Source: Leeuwenhoekiella polynyae
GTDB taxonomy: Bacteria; Bacteroidota; Bacteroidia; Flavobacteriales; Flavobacteriaceae
Assembly: GCF_042683665.1 (NCBI RefSeq)
Contig: NZ_JBHUOO010000048.1
Direction: 5' to 3' (one strand)
Length of the DNA: 64,000 nucleotides
Shown here piece by piece: positions 51,782-60,368 of the stretch (the stretch's first letter is position 1; the number at the start of each line of letters is the position of its first letter). Both the position numbers and the translations under genes were made by a program. Under the pieces are notes generated by a model, which saw nothing but the letters and a program-made list of their open reading frames with translations, did not search any database and had not been told where the DNA came from.

Positions 51782-52957
51782 TTAAGCCTGCTCTAGAATG
51801 AGCTTTGCTCTTTTCTTACGTAATGCAATTACACTTATAGAGAGGATCACACCTCCAAAAGCTAGAGAAGCTCCTACAAGCTCTGGAGAAGTGTAACCAT
51901 ATCCTGCAGCAATAGGTAAGCCACCTAAAAAAGCACCTACGGCATTGGCAATATTAAATGCCGCTTGATTTACTGATGAAGCTAACATCTCAGATTCTTT
52001 CGCAGATTTAATCATTAGCATTTGTATAGAGGGTGCTGTTGAAAAAGCAAAAGCACCGGTTACAAAAACCATTAGTAACATTGCCCATTGTATAGGGGCG
52101 ATTACAAATATGGTGAGCAGGCAAATACTCATCATACTCAAAAGTAGTGCAGTGGCTTTAATAGGAGAAAATTTATCAGCTAACTTTCCTCCTAAAATAT
52201 TACCAAAGGTCATTCCCAGACCCGCAAGCATCAGGATAAAAATAACCATGTCGCTATCAAAACCACTAACATCTGTTAAAAGTGGGGTTATGTAGCTATA
52301 CCACGCGAAAAACCCACCGGTACCTACAGCTGTTATTGCGAGGATCAGCCATAGTTCAGTGCGTTTAAATATCTTAAGCGCCTGTTTTAAAGGTATAGGT
52401 TCTGATTTTTCAATTTTCGGAAGCCAAAATTTAATAGCTAAAACGGTTATCAAACCTACAGCTACCACAATCATAAAAGTATAGCGCCAAGAAATATTAT
52501 GCCCCACATAAGTTCCTAGTGGAATCCCTATTATATTAGCAATTGTAAGACCACTAAACATCATGGCAACAGCACTCGCCGCTTTTTCTTTAGGAACTAA
52601 TCTGCTGGCAACTACAGCACCAACCCCAAAGAATGCCCCGTGCGGAAGACCAGATAGTAATCTGGATATAAGCATAAAACCATAAGAAGAAGCAAATACT
52701 GATAAAGAATTGAATACCGTAAATGCTATCATCAAAGAGAGTAAGATTTTTTTGGGAGAATAATTCCCAGCAATACCTACCAAAATAGGAGCGCCAATGA
52801 CAACACCCAAAGCATAAGCAGAAATAAAATGACCTGCTTGAGGTATGGTGATATTGAGGTCTTTTGCAACATCAGGTAAAATCCCCATCATCACAAACTC
52901 AGTCATCCCTATCCCAAAACCTCCTATAGCTAACGCAATCAGACTCTTCTTAAGCAT
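51782..52957 (-). CDS. MFS efflux transporter (AraJ/DHA1-like)
   Basis: A 391-residue inner-membrane transporter with 12 helices. GIGMTEFVMMGILPDVAKDL at the N-terminus and GAFFGVGAVVASRLVPKEKA near residue 110 are characteristic of the DHA1 sugar/drug efflux group (AraJ, YdhP). It exports drugs or metabolites by proton exchange. Its promoter region contains TATCTTTG and a 24-bp perfect palindrome between promoter and start, so it is probably repressed by a dimeric regulator encoded elsewhere. Confidence 0.9.
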   Translation of the reverse strand: MLKKSLIALAIGGFGIGMTEFVMMGILPDVAKDLNITIPQAGHFISAYALGVVIGAPILVGIAGNYSPKKILLSLMIAFTVFNSLSVFASSYGFMLISRLLSGLPHGAFFGVGAVVASRLVPKEKAASAVAMMFSGLTIANIIGIPLGTYVGHNISWRYTFMIVVAVGLITVLAIKFWLPKIEKSEPIPLKQALKIFKRTELWLILAITAVGTGGFFAWYSYITPLLTDVSGFDSDMVIFILMLAGLGMTFGNILGGKLADKFSPIKATALLLSMMSICLLTIFVIAPIQWAMLLMVFVTGAFAFSTAPSIQMLMIKSAKESEMLASSVNQAAFNIANAVGAFLGGLPIAAGYGYTSPELVGASLAFGGVILSISVIALRKKRAKLILEQA

Positions 52958-52979
52958 ATAAATATGTTTTCATTTATCA

Positions 52980-53003
52980 TAATAGCAATTATAATTGCTA
53001 TTA
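52980..53003. promoter_or_regulatory. 24-bp perfect palindrome, likely operator of the MFS gene
   Basis: The core ATAGCAATTATAATTGCTAT is perfectly self-complementary and extends to 24 bp. It begins 22 bases upstream of the MFS start codon and lies just downstream of a -7 element, covering the expected transcription start. Size and A/T-rich core are like MarR- or HxlR-type operators. No regulator gene is adjacent. Confidence 0.7.
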
Positions 53004-53008
53004 ATATG

Positions 53009-53016
53009 CAAAGATA
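53009..53016 (-). promoter_or_regulatory. -7 promoter element of the MFS gene
   Basis: On the minus strand this reads TATCTTTG followed by CA, an exact TAnnTTTG, 51 bases upstream of the ATG at 52957 and directly before the operator palindrome. Confidence 0.62.
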
Positions 53017-53135
53017 GAATAGTTCTTTAGCATTCTTTTATAGAGGCTTAACCGATTTAGTTAAATTAAATGGGAATATAACACAGATTTTTAAATCGAA
53101 CTTACAGGTAAATAAGAAGGGATCGGGTTAAATGC

Positions 53136-54224
53136 CTAATCTTTAAATGTTAAGGTAAATCTGACTCCTTCATTTAATTTGCTTTCGAGTTTAATGCTGC
53201 CTCCGAGGCTAGTGATGTGATTGTAAACCAGATACAGTCCTATTCCTTTGCTGTCTTCATTTCCGTGGAACTGCTGATGAATTTTAAAAATTTTATCACC
53301 CGCGCTCTTTAAATCTATACCAGAGCCATTGTCTTCAAAGATGAGTTTTATGCTGCCTTCAGACCTTGAAGAATATATACGTATTACCGGATCAACGCCT
53401 GGATTAGCATATTTTATACTATTTGTTATTAAGTTGAGAAAAATACTTTGTAGAAAATTTAGATTAAAACTAACAGTAGGAGCTGCCTCAAAATTATATT
53501 GAACTATCGCATTGTTTTTTTCGATAAGCTGCTTGATAGAGTTTTGAGTAGTGGCTAACACTTCTTTAAAATTTAAAGGCCTTAATTCCAAATTGAGCCG
53601 GTCTTTTTTTATCCAGCTATCAAGGTAAGAGGATATAACCTCTTGCAGGTTTTCAGTAGAAAGGCGGAGTAGCTTTATGTATTCTAATACCTCTGGGTCA
53701 TTAATTTTAGATTCATCAATAAGTTGATGAAGAGCGACTAGATTGCTCAGTGGCGAGCGCAAATCGTGTGAGCTTGAATAATTAAAATGCTTTAAATCCT
53801 TATTGCTTTCATTCAATTGTTTCAGAAGGTTGTTTCGCTCAAGTTCAATATTTTTCTTTATTGTGATATCTTTCGCTACTGCATAAATGATCTGTTCATC
53901 TTTTAGTGTAATTGAAGACCAGTGAAACCATACAACGCCACCATTCTTATGAACATATCTATTTTCAAATTGTGTTAATTCATTTACGTTAAGCAAGTTC
54001 TTACGTTTTTTACTTGTAAGAGACCTGTCGTCTTCGTGAATGAATTCAGAAATGGGTTTTGAAAATAATTCTTCTTCGCTATAGCCTAGTGTCTTGACAA
54101 GAGCAGGATTTACTTTTCTAAAATATCCATCGTAGCCAGCAATACACATAACATCTGGGGACAATTCAAAAAAATAATCTAAGTTATAGAGCGTCTGGTC
54201 TAAGTGTTTCTTTTCAGAAAACAT
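53136..54224 (-). CDS. PAS-domain sensor histidine kinase, cytoplasmic, orphan
   Basis: A 362-residue kinase. The PAS domain (about residues 12-130) has FFELSPDVMCIAGYDGYFRK and GYSEEELFSKPISEFIHEDD. The dimerisation domain follows with the phospho-acceptor His in NYSSSHDLRSPLSNLVALHQ near residue 154. The HATPase domain has N-box FLNLITNSIKYANPG, G1 FEDNGSGID and G2 SKGIGLYLV. There are no membrane segments, so it senses a cytoplasmic signal. No receiver domain or response regulator lies next to it. It is third in a minus-strand run behind the carboxylase beta subunit and a small membrane protein, with a 36-base gap. Confidence 0.9.
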   Translation of the reverse strand: MFSEKKHLDQTLYNLDYFFELSPDVMCIAGYDGYFRKVNPALVKTLGYSEEELFSKPISEFIHEDDRSLTSKKRKNLLNVNELTQFENRYVHKNGGVVWFHWSSITLKDEQIIYAVAKDITIKKNIELERNNLLKQLNESNKDLKHFNYSSSHDLRSPLSNLVALHQLIDESKINDPEVLEYIKLLRLSTENLQEVISSYLDSWIKKDRLNLELRPLNFKEVLATTQNSIKQLIEKNNAIVQYNFEAAPTVSFNLNFLQSIFLNLITNSIKYANPGVDPVIRIYSSRSEGSIKLIFEDNGSGIDLKSAGDKIFKIHQQFHGNEDSKGIGLYLVYNHITSLGGSIKLESKLNEGVRFTLTFKD

Positions 54225-54260
54225 AATATGAGTTGGGAGTAGTTAAGGGATGAAGATAAG

Positions 54261-54680
54261 TTAATTTCTATAAAGATCTGGTGTAATCTTTAATGAGGCA
54301 GCAGGCTTTCCGTCATAACCATAATAATTATAATTTAGGGTAACGTCATTTTCTTTAAAGTAGCTCATCTCTTGACTAGACTTTAGTTGAGCTATAATTC
54401 CTGGTTTGATGTTTTTAGCAATAGTATCTTCATTCACCATATCAGAACGGTATATGAGCGTATAGTAATAATCAAAGATTCTATCTCCGGTAACAGCTGC
54501 ACTATCCAGGCGTGTTTCTTCATCAACTTGAATGGGAGCTTGTTTATTGAGCTCAAGAGCAACTTCAATTAGATTCTCTTGAACATCAGGTCTAAATAGT
54601 TTAGATACCAAGTAATAGCTGATTCCTCCAAATATTAAGAATGAAATTATAGCTACAGCAATTGAGCCAGTTTTTTTCAT
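54261..54680 (-). CDS. Small membrane-anchored protein of unknown function
   Basis: A 139-residue protein with one N-terminal membrane helix (SIAVAIISFLIFGGISYYLV) and a periplasmic domain of about 110 residues. That domain contains VDEETRLDSAAVTGDRIFDY and LKSSQEMSYFKENDVTLNYN. I do not recognise the family. It starts 5 bases after the stop of the carboxylase beta-subunit gene, so it is probably translated from the same mRNA. Confidence 0.72.
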   Translation of the reverse strand: MKKTGSIAVAIISFLIFGGISYYLVSKLFRPDVQENLIEVALELNKQAPIQVDEETRLDSAAVTGDRIFDYYYTLIYRSDMVNEDTIAKNIKPGIIAQLKSSQEMSYFKENDVTLNYNYYGYDGKPAASLKITPDLYRN

Positions 54681-54685
54681 AACTA

Positions 54686-56314
54686 CTAAACCTGTATAAT
54701 TCCAAGGTTGAATTTTTTCTCGATAGGAGCATGGTTAGCAGCTTCGATTCCTGTTGAGATCCAGTGACGGGTTTGAAGCGGATCTATAACAGCATCAGTC
54801 CAAATACGAGAAGCAGCATAATACGGAGAAACCTGCTTATCGTATCGCGCTTTGATAGTGTCATAAAGTTCTTTTTCAACTTCTGGAGTGATTTCTTTTC
54901 CTTGCTTTTTTAAAGAAGCCGTTTCTATTTGAAGCAAAACTTTTGCGGCACTGTTACCACTCATCACGGCCAATTCTGCTGATGGCCAGGCAACAATCAA
55001 CCGCGGATCGTAAGCTTTACCACACATGGCATAGTTGCCCGCACCGTATGAGTTGCCTATCACAATTGTAAATTTAGGAACTACACTATTACTAACAGCG
55101 TTAACCATTTTAGCTCCGTCTTTTATAATACCCCCGTGCTCACTTTTACTACCTACCATAAAGCCGGTAACATCTTGTAAAAACACTAACGGAATTTTTT
55201 TCTGATTACAGTTGGCTATAAAACGCGTAGCCTTATCAGCACTGTCGCTGTAGATCACTCCGCCAAACTGCATCTCCCCTTTTTTAGTTTTTACAATCTT
55301 TCGCTGATTAGCAATTATACCCACAGCCCAGCCATCTATACGAGCATAAGCCGTAATAAGTGTTTGACCATAACCTTTTTTGTATTCTTCAAATTCAGAA
55401 TCATCAACCAGACGTTTGATGATTTCAGTCATATCATATTGATCGCTGCGTTTAGCAGGAAGAATTCCATAGATATCCTGAGGGTTTTCTTTGGGTTTAG
55501 CAGGTGAAGTACGATTAAAACCGGCTTTGTCAAAATCACCTATTTTCCCCATTATATTTTTTATTCGCGTCAAAGCATCGCGATCATCAGTCGCTTTATA
55601 ATCTGTGACGCCGCTTATCTCACAATGCGTAGTTGCACCACCTAAAGTCTCGTTGTCAACGCTTTCTCCAATTGCCGCTTTTACTAAATAACTACCAGCC
55701 AGAAAAATACTACCGGTTTTGTCTACTATCATCGCTTCATCACTCATAATAGGCAGGTACGCGCCACCGGCAACACAGCTACCCATTACTGCACTGATCT
55801 GTGTGATTCCCATACTACTCATCACCGCATTATTTCTAAAGATTCGGCCAAAATGTTCCTTATCTGGGAAAATCTCATCTTGCATCGGTAGATATACACC
55901 TGCACTGTCAACTAGATAAATTATAGGAAGCTTGTTTTCTATACTCAATTCTTGTGCGCGCAGGTTTTTCTTTCCGGTTATAGGAAACCAGGCTCCTGCT
56001 TTTACAGTGGCATCGTTAGCTACTACAATACATTGTTTTCCGCTAATGTGCCCTATTTTAACAACAACACCACCGCTTGGGCAGCCACCGTGTTCTTCAT
56101 ACATGCCTTCGCCGGCAAACGCAGCAATTTCAATAGCTTTTTCGGGTTTGTCGAGTAAAAAATCGATGCGTTCCCTAGCAGTAAGCTTGCCTTTTTCGTG
56201 TTGTTTTGCGATACGCTTTTCACCTCCGCCCAGTTTTACCTGAGCAAATTTTCTTTTTAAGTCTGAAACAAGAAGCTTATTATGGTCTTCGTTTTTATTG
56301 AATTTGATATCCAT
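54686..56314 (-). CDS. Acyl-CoA carboxylase carboxyltransferase (beta) subunit, MCC/PCC type
   Basis: A 542-residue subunit that transfers the carboxyl group from biotin to an acyl-CoA. Two crotonase-like halves are visible: KLTARERIDFLLDKPEKAIE, GGCPSGGVVVKIGHISGKQC, MGSCVAGGAYLPIMSDEAMI in the first, and FLQDVTGFMVGSKSEHGGII, GNSYGAGNYAMCGKAYDPRL in the second. The details (KAGAWFPITGKKNLRAQELS) are most like methylcrotonyl-CoA carboxylase beta subunits, hence leucine breakdown. Propionyl-CoA carboxylase remains possible, and the biotin subunit is not adjacent. It is the first gene of a minus-strand run of three. Confidence 0.88.
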   Translation of the reverse strand: MDIKFNKNEDHNKLLVSDLKRKFAQVKLGGGEKRIAKQHEKGKLTARERIDFLLDKPEKAIEIAAFAGEGMYEEHGGCPSGGVVVKIGHISGKQCIVVANDATVKAGAWFPITGKKNLRAQELSIENKLPIIYLVDSAGVYLPMQDEIFPDKEHFGRIFRNNAVMSSMGITQISAVMGSCVAGGAYLPIMSDEAMIVDKTGSIFLAGSYLVKAAIGESVDNETLGGATTHCEISGVTDYKATDDRDALTRIKNIMGKIGDFDKAGFNRTSPAKPKENPQDIYGILPAKRSDQYDMTEIIKRLVDDSEFEEYKKGYGQTLITAYARIDGWAVGIIANQRKIVKTKKGEMQFGGVIYSDSADKATRFIANCNQKKIPLVFLQDVTGFMVGSKSEHGGIIKDGAKMVNAVSNSVVPKFTIVIGNSYGAGNYAMCGKAYDPRLIVAWPSAELAVMSGNSAAKVLLQIETASLKKQGKEITPEVEKELYDTIKARYDKQVSPYYAASRIWTDAVIDPLQTRHWISTGIEAANHAPIEKKFNLGIIQV

Positions 56315-56340
56315 CTATAAAATTTAAACGCTCTTAAAAA

Positions 56341-56371
56341 CTGGTCTTTATGTAAATAGATAGTAGACCAG
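56341..56371. repeat. Inverted repeat upstream of the carboxylase beta-subunit gene
   Basis: CTGGTCT (56341-56347) and AGACCAG (56365-56371) are perfect inverted copies with a 17-base spacer, starting 27 bases from the start codon of the minus-strand gene. It may be an operator or a leader hairpin. Confidence 0.35.
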
Positions 56372-56482
56372 AATAAGTAAAACGGAGCATAGTGTGGTAA
56401 CGAAAATACGAAATCGTTATATCAATACACGCTACTATTTATATGAAAAATGCGATATTTGTGCTCTATGCTTCGATGCGTA

Positions 56483-56581
56483 AGGGATAGCGGCGGCATC
56501 CTTTTTTGATGCTTTTTTTGAAAAGGAATATAAAAAGATATAGCGGATAGCCTGGTTGTAAAAGCTTCACAACTTTTACAA
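56483..56581 (+). ncRNA. Candidate structured RNA or leader in a divergent intergenic region
   Basis: Between the divergent carboxylase and small membrane-protein genes the + strand can fold into several helices. GCATC/GATGC closes a T-rich loop (56496-56512). CTTTTT can pair with AAAAAG (56512-56537). A perfect 9-bp hairpin TTGTAAAAG/CTTTTACAA lies at 56556-56581. Two similar strings, GGATAGCGGCGGCATCC and GATATAGCGGATAGCC, flank the first part. From memory, a closely similar AGCGGCATCC...AGATATAGCGG pattern recurs in flavobacterial intergenic regions. The strand and function are not established; it may be the 5' leader of the 56602 gene. Confidence 0.4.
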
Positions 56582-56601
56582 GACGCAAAAAAATAAAAAC
56601 T

Positions 56602-56781
56602 ATGATGAATAAAAATACTGTATTGGGTTGGGCTACTTTTATAATGATTGTGGTTGGACTCGGTCTTATATTTCTGGGTGCATTTAGATACAATGAAGTC
56701 GCTGGTTGGGGCTTTGCCTCAGTAGGGATTGGTTTTTTTGCAATCGCCTGGGTTTTTAATGCACTAAAAGGACGTGTTTAA
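56602..56781 (+). CDS. Small membrane protein, CAL67264 family
   Basis: A 59-residue protein with two hydrophobic helices (VLGWATFIMIVVGLGLIFLG and GFASVGIGFFAIAWVF) separated by a short polar turn (AFRYNEVAGW), and a basic end (NALKGRV). It matches my memory of the CAL67264 family of small flavobacterial membrane proteins, which have no known function. The start is MM at 56602/56605. The TAA stop shares one base with the ATG of the DinB gene, so the two are coupled. A structured leader precedes it. Confidence 0.78.
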   Translation: MMNKNTVLGWATFIMIVVGLGLIFLGAFRYNEVAGWGFASVGIGFFAIAWVFNALKGRV

Positions 56782-57251
56782 TGACACAAACATTACTTAA
56801 AGAACAGCTTTTAAGACATCTTCAAGGTGGGGAGGCTTTTAAAAATGTAGAAGATCTTCTTGAAGATATTTCTTATAAGAAAAGTGGAGAGCGTCCTGTG
56901 GGTTTGCCTTATTCTTTTTATGAAGTTTTTTACCATATGGTTTATGCCCAAAAAGATATATTGAATTTTTGCTTAGCCGAATCCTATGTAACACCGAGTT
57001 GGCCTAAAGATTACTGGCCCACAGAAAATAGGGCTGAAACTAAAGAGGAATGGAAATCTTTAGTTTCTGATTTTTTTGAAGATCGAAACGTTCTTATAGC
57101 TTTTATTGAAGATGAAAAAACAGACTTACTACAGGTGGTTAAGCACGGTGACAAACAAAGTGTTTTGCGCGAGCTAATGCTGGTTATAGAACATAATGCG
57201 TATCATGCTGGTCAGCTTGCAATTATTCTTAGGCTTCTGGGCTTGATATAG
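56781..57251 (+). CDS. DinB family protein
   Basis: A 156-residue four-helix-bundle protein of the DinB/YfiT superfamily, whose members bind a metal with three His. Candidate ligands are the His in YEVFYHMVYAQKD near residue 52, and the two His in LMLVIEHNAYHAGQLAIILR near residues 137-141; the HNxYHxGQ pattern is typical. Some relatives are thiol-dependent transferases; the reaction here is unknown. It overlaps the small membrane-protein gene by one base. Confidence 0.88.
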   Translation: MTQTLLKEQLLRHLQGGEAFKNVEDLLEDISYKKSGERPVGLPYSFYEVFYHMVYAQKDILNFCLAESYVTPSWPKDYWPTENRAETKEEWKSLVSDFFEDRNVLIAFIEDEKTDLLQVVKHGDKQSVLRELMLVIEHNAYHAGQLAIILRLLGLI

Positions 57252-57338
57252 CCAATAAATTCTCTTAACTTAATTTGAAACGATTCACCTGTTCTTTTGG
57301 GTGTTTTTATAGAACAATTTTTTAATACTGAATACATT

Positions 57339-59030
57339 ATGAGTGACGATAAAAAGATAATTTTTTCAATGACCGGGGTGAGTAAAACCTATCCCGGTGC
57401 TAATACGCCTGTTTTAAAGAATATTTACTTGAGTTTTTTCTATGGGGCAAAGATTGGTATTTTGGGACTTAACGGTTCTGGTAAATCTACCTTACTTAAG
57501 ATCATAGCAGGGATAGACAAGAACTTTCAAGGGGATGTTACTTCTGATAAGGAATTCTCTGTTGGGTATTTAGAGCAAGAGCCTCAATTAGATGACGAGA
57601 AAACGGTATTGGAAATTGTAAAAGAAGGAGCTGCTGATACAGTAGCTATTCTTGATGAGTACAACAGCATAAACGATCAATTTGGTCTGGAAGAAGTTTA
57701 CAGCGACCCTGATAAGATGGAAAAGCTGATGAACCGTCAGGCTGTCTTGCAAGATGAGATTGATGCGCGCGGTGCTTGGGAATTAGATAACAAATTAGAA
57801 GTAGCAATGGATGCGTTGCGTACTCCGCCGGCAGATCAGAAAATTGGAGTGCTGTCTGGAGGAGAGCGTCGCAGGGTAGCTCTATGTCGTTTGCTTTTGC
57901 AGGAGCCAGATGTATTATTATTAGATGAGCCTACTAACCACTTAGATGCAGAAAGTGTACACTGGTTAGAGCATCACCTGGCACAATACAAAGGAACGGT
58001 TATAGCAGTAACGCACGACCGTTATTTTCTAGATAATGTAGCAGGCTGGATTCTAGAACTGGATCGAGGAGAAGGTATCCCTTGGAAAGGAAATTACTCT
58101 TCTTGGTTAGACCAGAAATCTAAGCGTATGGCTCAGGAACAAAAGCAAGCAAGTAAACGTCAAAAAACATTAGAACGCGAATTAGAGTGGGTGCGTATGG
58201 CTCCAAAAGGTCGCCAAGCGAAGCAAAAAGCACGTTTGAGCAATTACGACAAACTCTTATCTCAAGATCAGAAGCAAACAGACGAGAAATTAGAGATTTA
58301 TATTCCTAATGGCCCACGCTTGGGTACTAATGTGATTGATGCTCATGGTGTAAGTAAAGCTTTTGGTGATAAGTTATTATATGAAGATCTCAATTTTGTG
58401 CTTCCTCAAGCAGGTATTGTAGGTGTTATAGGTCCTAACGGGGCTGGTAAAACCACGATCTTTAAAATGATCATGGGCGAGATAGAACCAGATAAAGGTG
58501 ATTTTACAGTAGGTGATACTGCTAAGATCGCATATGTAGATCAGTCTCATAGTAATATTGACCCTGAGAAAACCATCTGGGAAAACTTCAGCGACAAGCA
58601 AGAGTTGATTATGATGGGTGGTCGCCAGGTAAACAGTAGAGCATATTTGAGTCGTTTTAATTTCAGTGGAAGCGAGCAAAATAAAAAAGTAAATATGCTT
58701 TCTGGCGGTGAGCGTAACCGTCTGCATCTCGCTATGACGCTTAAAGAAGAAGGAAACGTTTTGTTACTTGATGAGCCAACCAATGACTTGGATGTAAACA
58801 CGCTGCGTGCTCTAGAAGAAGGGCTTGAAAATTTCGCGGGTTGTGCTGTTGTTATTTCTCACGACCGTTGGTTCTTAGATAGAATTTGCACACACATTTT
58901 AGCCTTTGAAGGCGATAGTCAAGTCTATTTCTTTGAAGGTGGATTCTCTGATTATGAGGAAAATAAAAAGAAACGTCTTGGTGGTGACTTGATGCCAAAA
59001 CGTATTAAATACAAGAAACTAGTTAGGTAG
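57339..59030 (+). CDS. ettA: Energy-dependent translational throttle protein EttA (ABC-F)
   Basis: A 563-residue ABC-F ATPase that binds the ribosomal E site and gates elongation according to ATP/ADP. The start at 57339 (MSDDKKIIFSMTGVSKTYPG) matches EttA (E. coli 555). Two ABC cassettes are present: Walker A GLNGSGKST and GPNGAGKTT; signatures LSGGERRRVALCRLLL and LSGGERNRLHLAMTL; Walker B LLLDEPTNHLDAES and LLLDEPTNDLDVNT. The arm and linker region with KRQKTLERELEWVRMAPKGR, QAKQKARL is characteristic. No membrane segments. A terminator follows. Confidence 0.96.
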   Translation: MSDDKKIIFSMTGVSKTYPGANTPVLKNIYLSFFYGAKIGILGLNGSGKSTLLKIIAGIDKNFQGDVTSDKEFSVGYLEQEPQLDDEKTVLEIVKEGAADTVAILDEYNSINDQFGLEEVYSDPDKMEKLMNRQAVLQDEIDARGAWELDNKLEVAMDALRTPPADQKIGVLSGGERRRVALCRLLLQEPDVLLLDEPTNHLDAESVHWLEHHLAQYKGTVIAVTHDRYFLDNVAGWILELDRGEGIPWKGNYSSWLDQKSKRMAQEQKQASKRQKTLERELEWVRMAPKGRQAKQKARLSNYDKLLSQDQKQTDEKLEIYIPNGPRLGTNVIDAHGVSKAFGDKLLYEDLNFVLPQAGIVGVIGPNGAGKTTIFKMIMGEIEPDKGDFTVGDTAKIAYVDQSHSNIDPEKTIWENFSDKQELIMMGGRQVNSRAYLSRFNFSGSEQNKKVNMLSGGERNRLHLAMTLKEEGNVLLLDEPTNDLDVNTLRALEEGLENFAGCAVVISHDRWFLDRICTHILAFEGDSQVYFFEGGFSDYEENKKKRLGGDLMPKRIKYKKLVR

Positions 59031-59057
59031 GTATTTCGCTTAAGTCTATTTATGCAT

Positions 59058-59092
59058 AAAAAGCCTTTTCATATTGAAGAGGCTTTTTCTTT
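59058..59092 (+). terminator. Intrinsic terminator after ettA
   Basis: AAAAAGCCTTTTC pairs with GAAGAGGCTTTTT (13 pairs, one T-G) around a 5-base loop, with a short T-rich tail. Confidence 0.87.
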
Positions 59093-59171
59093 ATATGATC
59101 ATCACGTATTTACGAAAATAAATTATTTTAATTTTTATTAAGTCTAAATAGCATAAAGTCATTTTCCGTTT

Positions 59172-59179
59172 TATATTTG
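59172..59179 (+). promoter_or_regulatory. -7 promoter element TATATTTG for the PepSY gene
   Basis: An exact TAnnTTTG followed by CA, giving a leader of about 50 bases before the ATG at 59236. No clear TTTG at -33. Confidence 0.5.
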
Positions 59180-59235
59180 CAGCTATTTGTGAATGAGTGT
59201 GCATTAAAAATCTAGATAAACCTTGATCTATAAAA

Positions 59236-60357
59236 ATGAAGAAAAATAAAAAATACACCATTAGAAAATTTATTAATGATGTGCATCTTTGGCTAGGACT
59301 AGCCAGTGGGATTATTTTGTTTCTGGTTTGTCTTAGCGGAACCATTTTGGCTTTTGAGAAAGAAATTAAAGATGTGTTTTCAGATGAATTAGTTGTAGAA
59401 CCAAAAGGCGAAAAAATAAGTATAGCAGATTTAAAAGGAAAAATCACAACAGAGAATGGTGGAGTACTAACCAGTATAACCATCCCCGAAGCTTTAGACG
59501 AGCCTTATGTTTTTACAATAAAAGATAATCCTAAAGAGCGTCGTGGTACAAGTTTTATGGTAAATCCATATACCGGTGAAAGTTTAAAGCCTGCTGCAAA
59601 TCCTGCAGATGCTTTTTGTTTTTTCTTTTTCAAAATGCATCGTTGGTTACTTTTAGATTCAGCAATAGGTAGACCAATTGTAGGTGTAGCTACAAGCATC
59701 TTTTTAATTCTTTCTATCACTGGTCTTGTTTTATGGTTTCCGAAGAAAGTAAAGTGGAAAAATGTAAAAAGCGGTTTTAAGATCAAAACTAAAGCCAATT
59801 GGAAGCGTGTAAATCACGATCTGCATAACACGCTTGGTTTTTACTCGTTGATCTTTATCGTTATTATGGGAATCACCGGTTTATGTTGGTCTTTTGAAGG
59901 GTATAGAGAAGGTTTAGGAAACCTTATAGGAACCAAAATATTTAATCGTTCTTCTCCGGAATTTCAAATTACAGAAAACTCAGAGGCTGCAACAATTACT
60001 CTTTCTGAATTATTAAATACTGCAGACACAATTTTTGATTATCCGGGAGCTATTTCAATAAGCTTACCAGGATCACGAAATGATTTCTTTAGTATAAGAA
60101 AGCGTAATGCTAACGGGTGGTCACCTTCTACTTCTGATATGGCTTACATTTCAAAAACAGGAGAGGTGCTTGCTGTTGAAAAATTTAGTGATAAGCCGTT
60201 TAATGTGCAAGTGGCATCTTTAGTAAAACCAATACATACAGGAGAAGTTTTTGGCTTTTTCTCTAAATTAATTTACTTCTTGGCGTGTTTGATAGGTACC
60301 AGTTTACCAGTAACCGGAACTTTGATTTGGCTCAATAAAATGAAAAAAAAGAAATAA
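59236..60357 (+). CDS. PepSY-associated membrane protein
   Basis: A 373-residue inner-membrane protein with four main helices: LWLGLASGIILFLVCLSGTI, IVGVATSIFLILSITGLVLW, TLGFYSLIFIVIMGITGLCW and FFSKLIYFLACLIGTSLPVT. Periplasmic PepSY-like domains lie between the first and second and between the third and fourth. The conserved HxWLG-type start (DVHLWLGLASGI) and LHRW-like KMHRWLL motif are typical of the PepSY_TM family, many members of which are linked to siderophore iron uptake and possibly ferric reduction. No TonB receptor is adjacent, so that role is only suggested. Confidence 0.88.
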   Translation: MKKNKKYTIRKFINDVHLWLGLASGIILFLVCLSGTILAFEKEIKDVFSDELVVEPKGEKISIADLKGKITTENGGVLTSITIPEALDEPYVFTIKDNPKERRGTSFMVNPYTGESLKPAANPADAFCFFFFKMHRWLLLDSAIGRPIVGVATSIFLILSITGLVLWFPKKVKWKNVKSGFKIKTKANWKRVNHDLHNTLGFYSLIFIVIMGITGLCWSFEGYREGLGNLIGTKIFNRSSPEFQITENSEAATITLSELLNTADTIFDYPGAISISLPGSRNDFFSIRKRNANGWSPSTSDMAYISKTGEVLAVEKFSDKPFNVQVASLVKPIHTGEVFGFFSKLIYFLACLIGTSLPVTGTLIWLNKMKKKK

Positions 60358-60368
60358 TCTTTCTGTAT

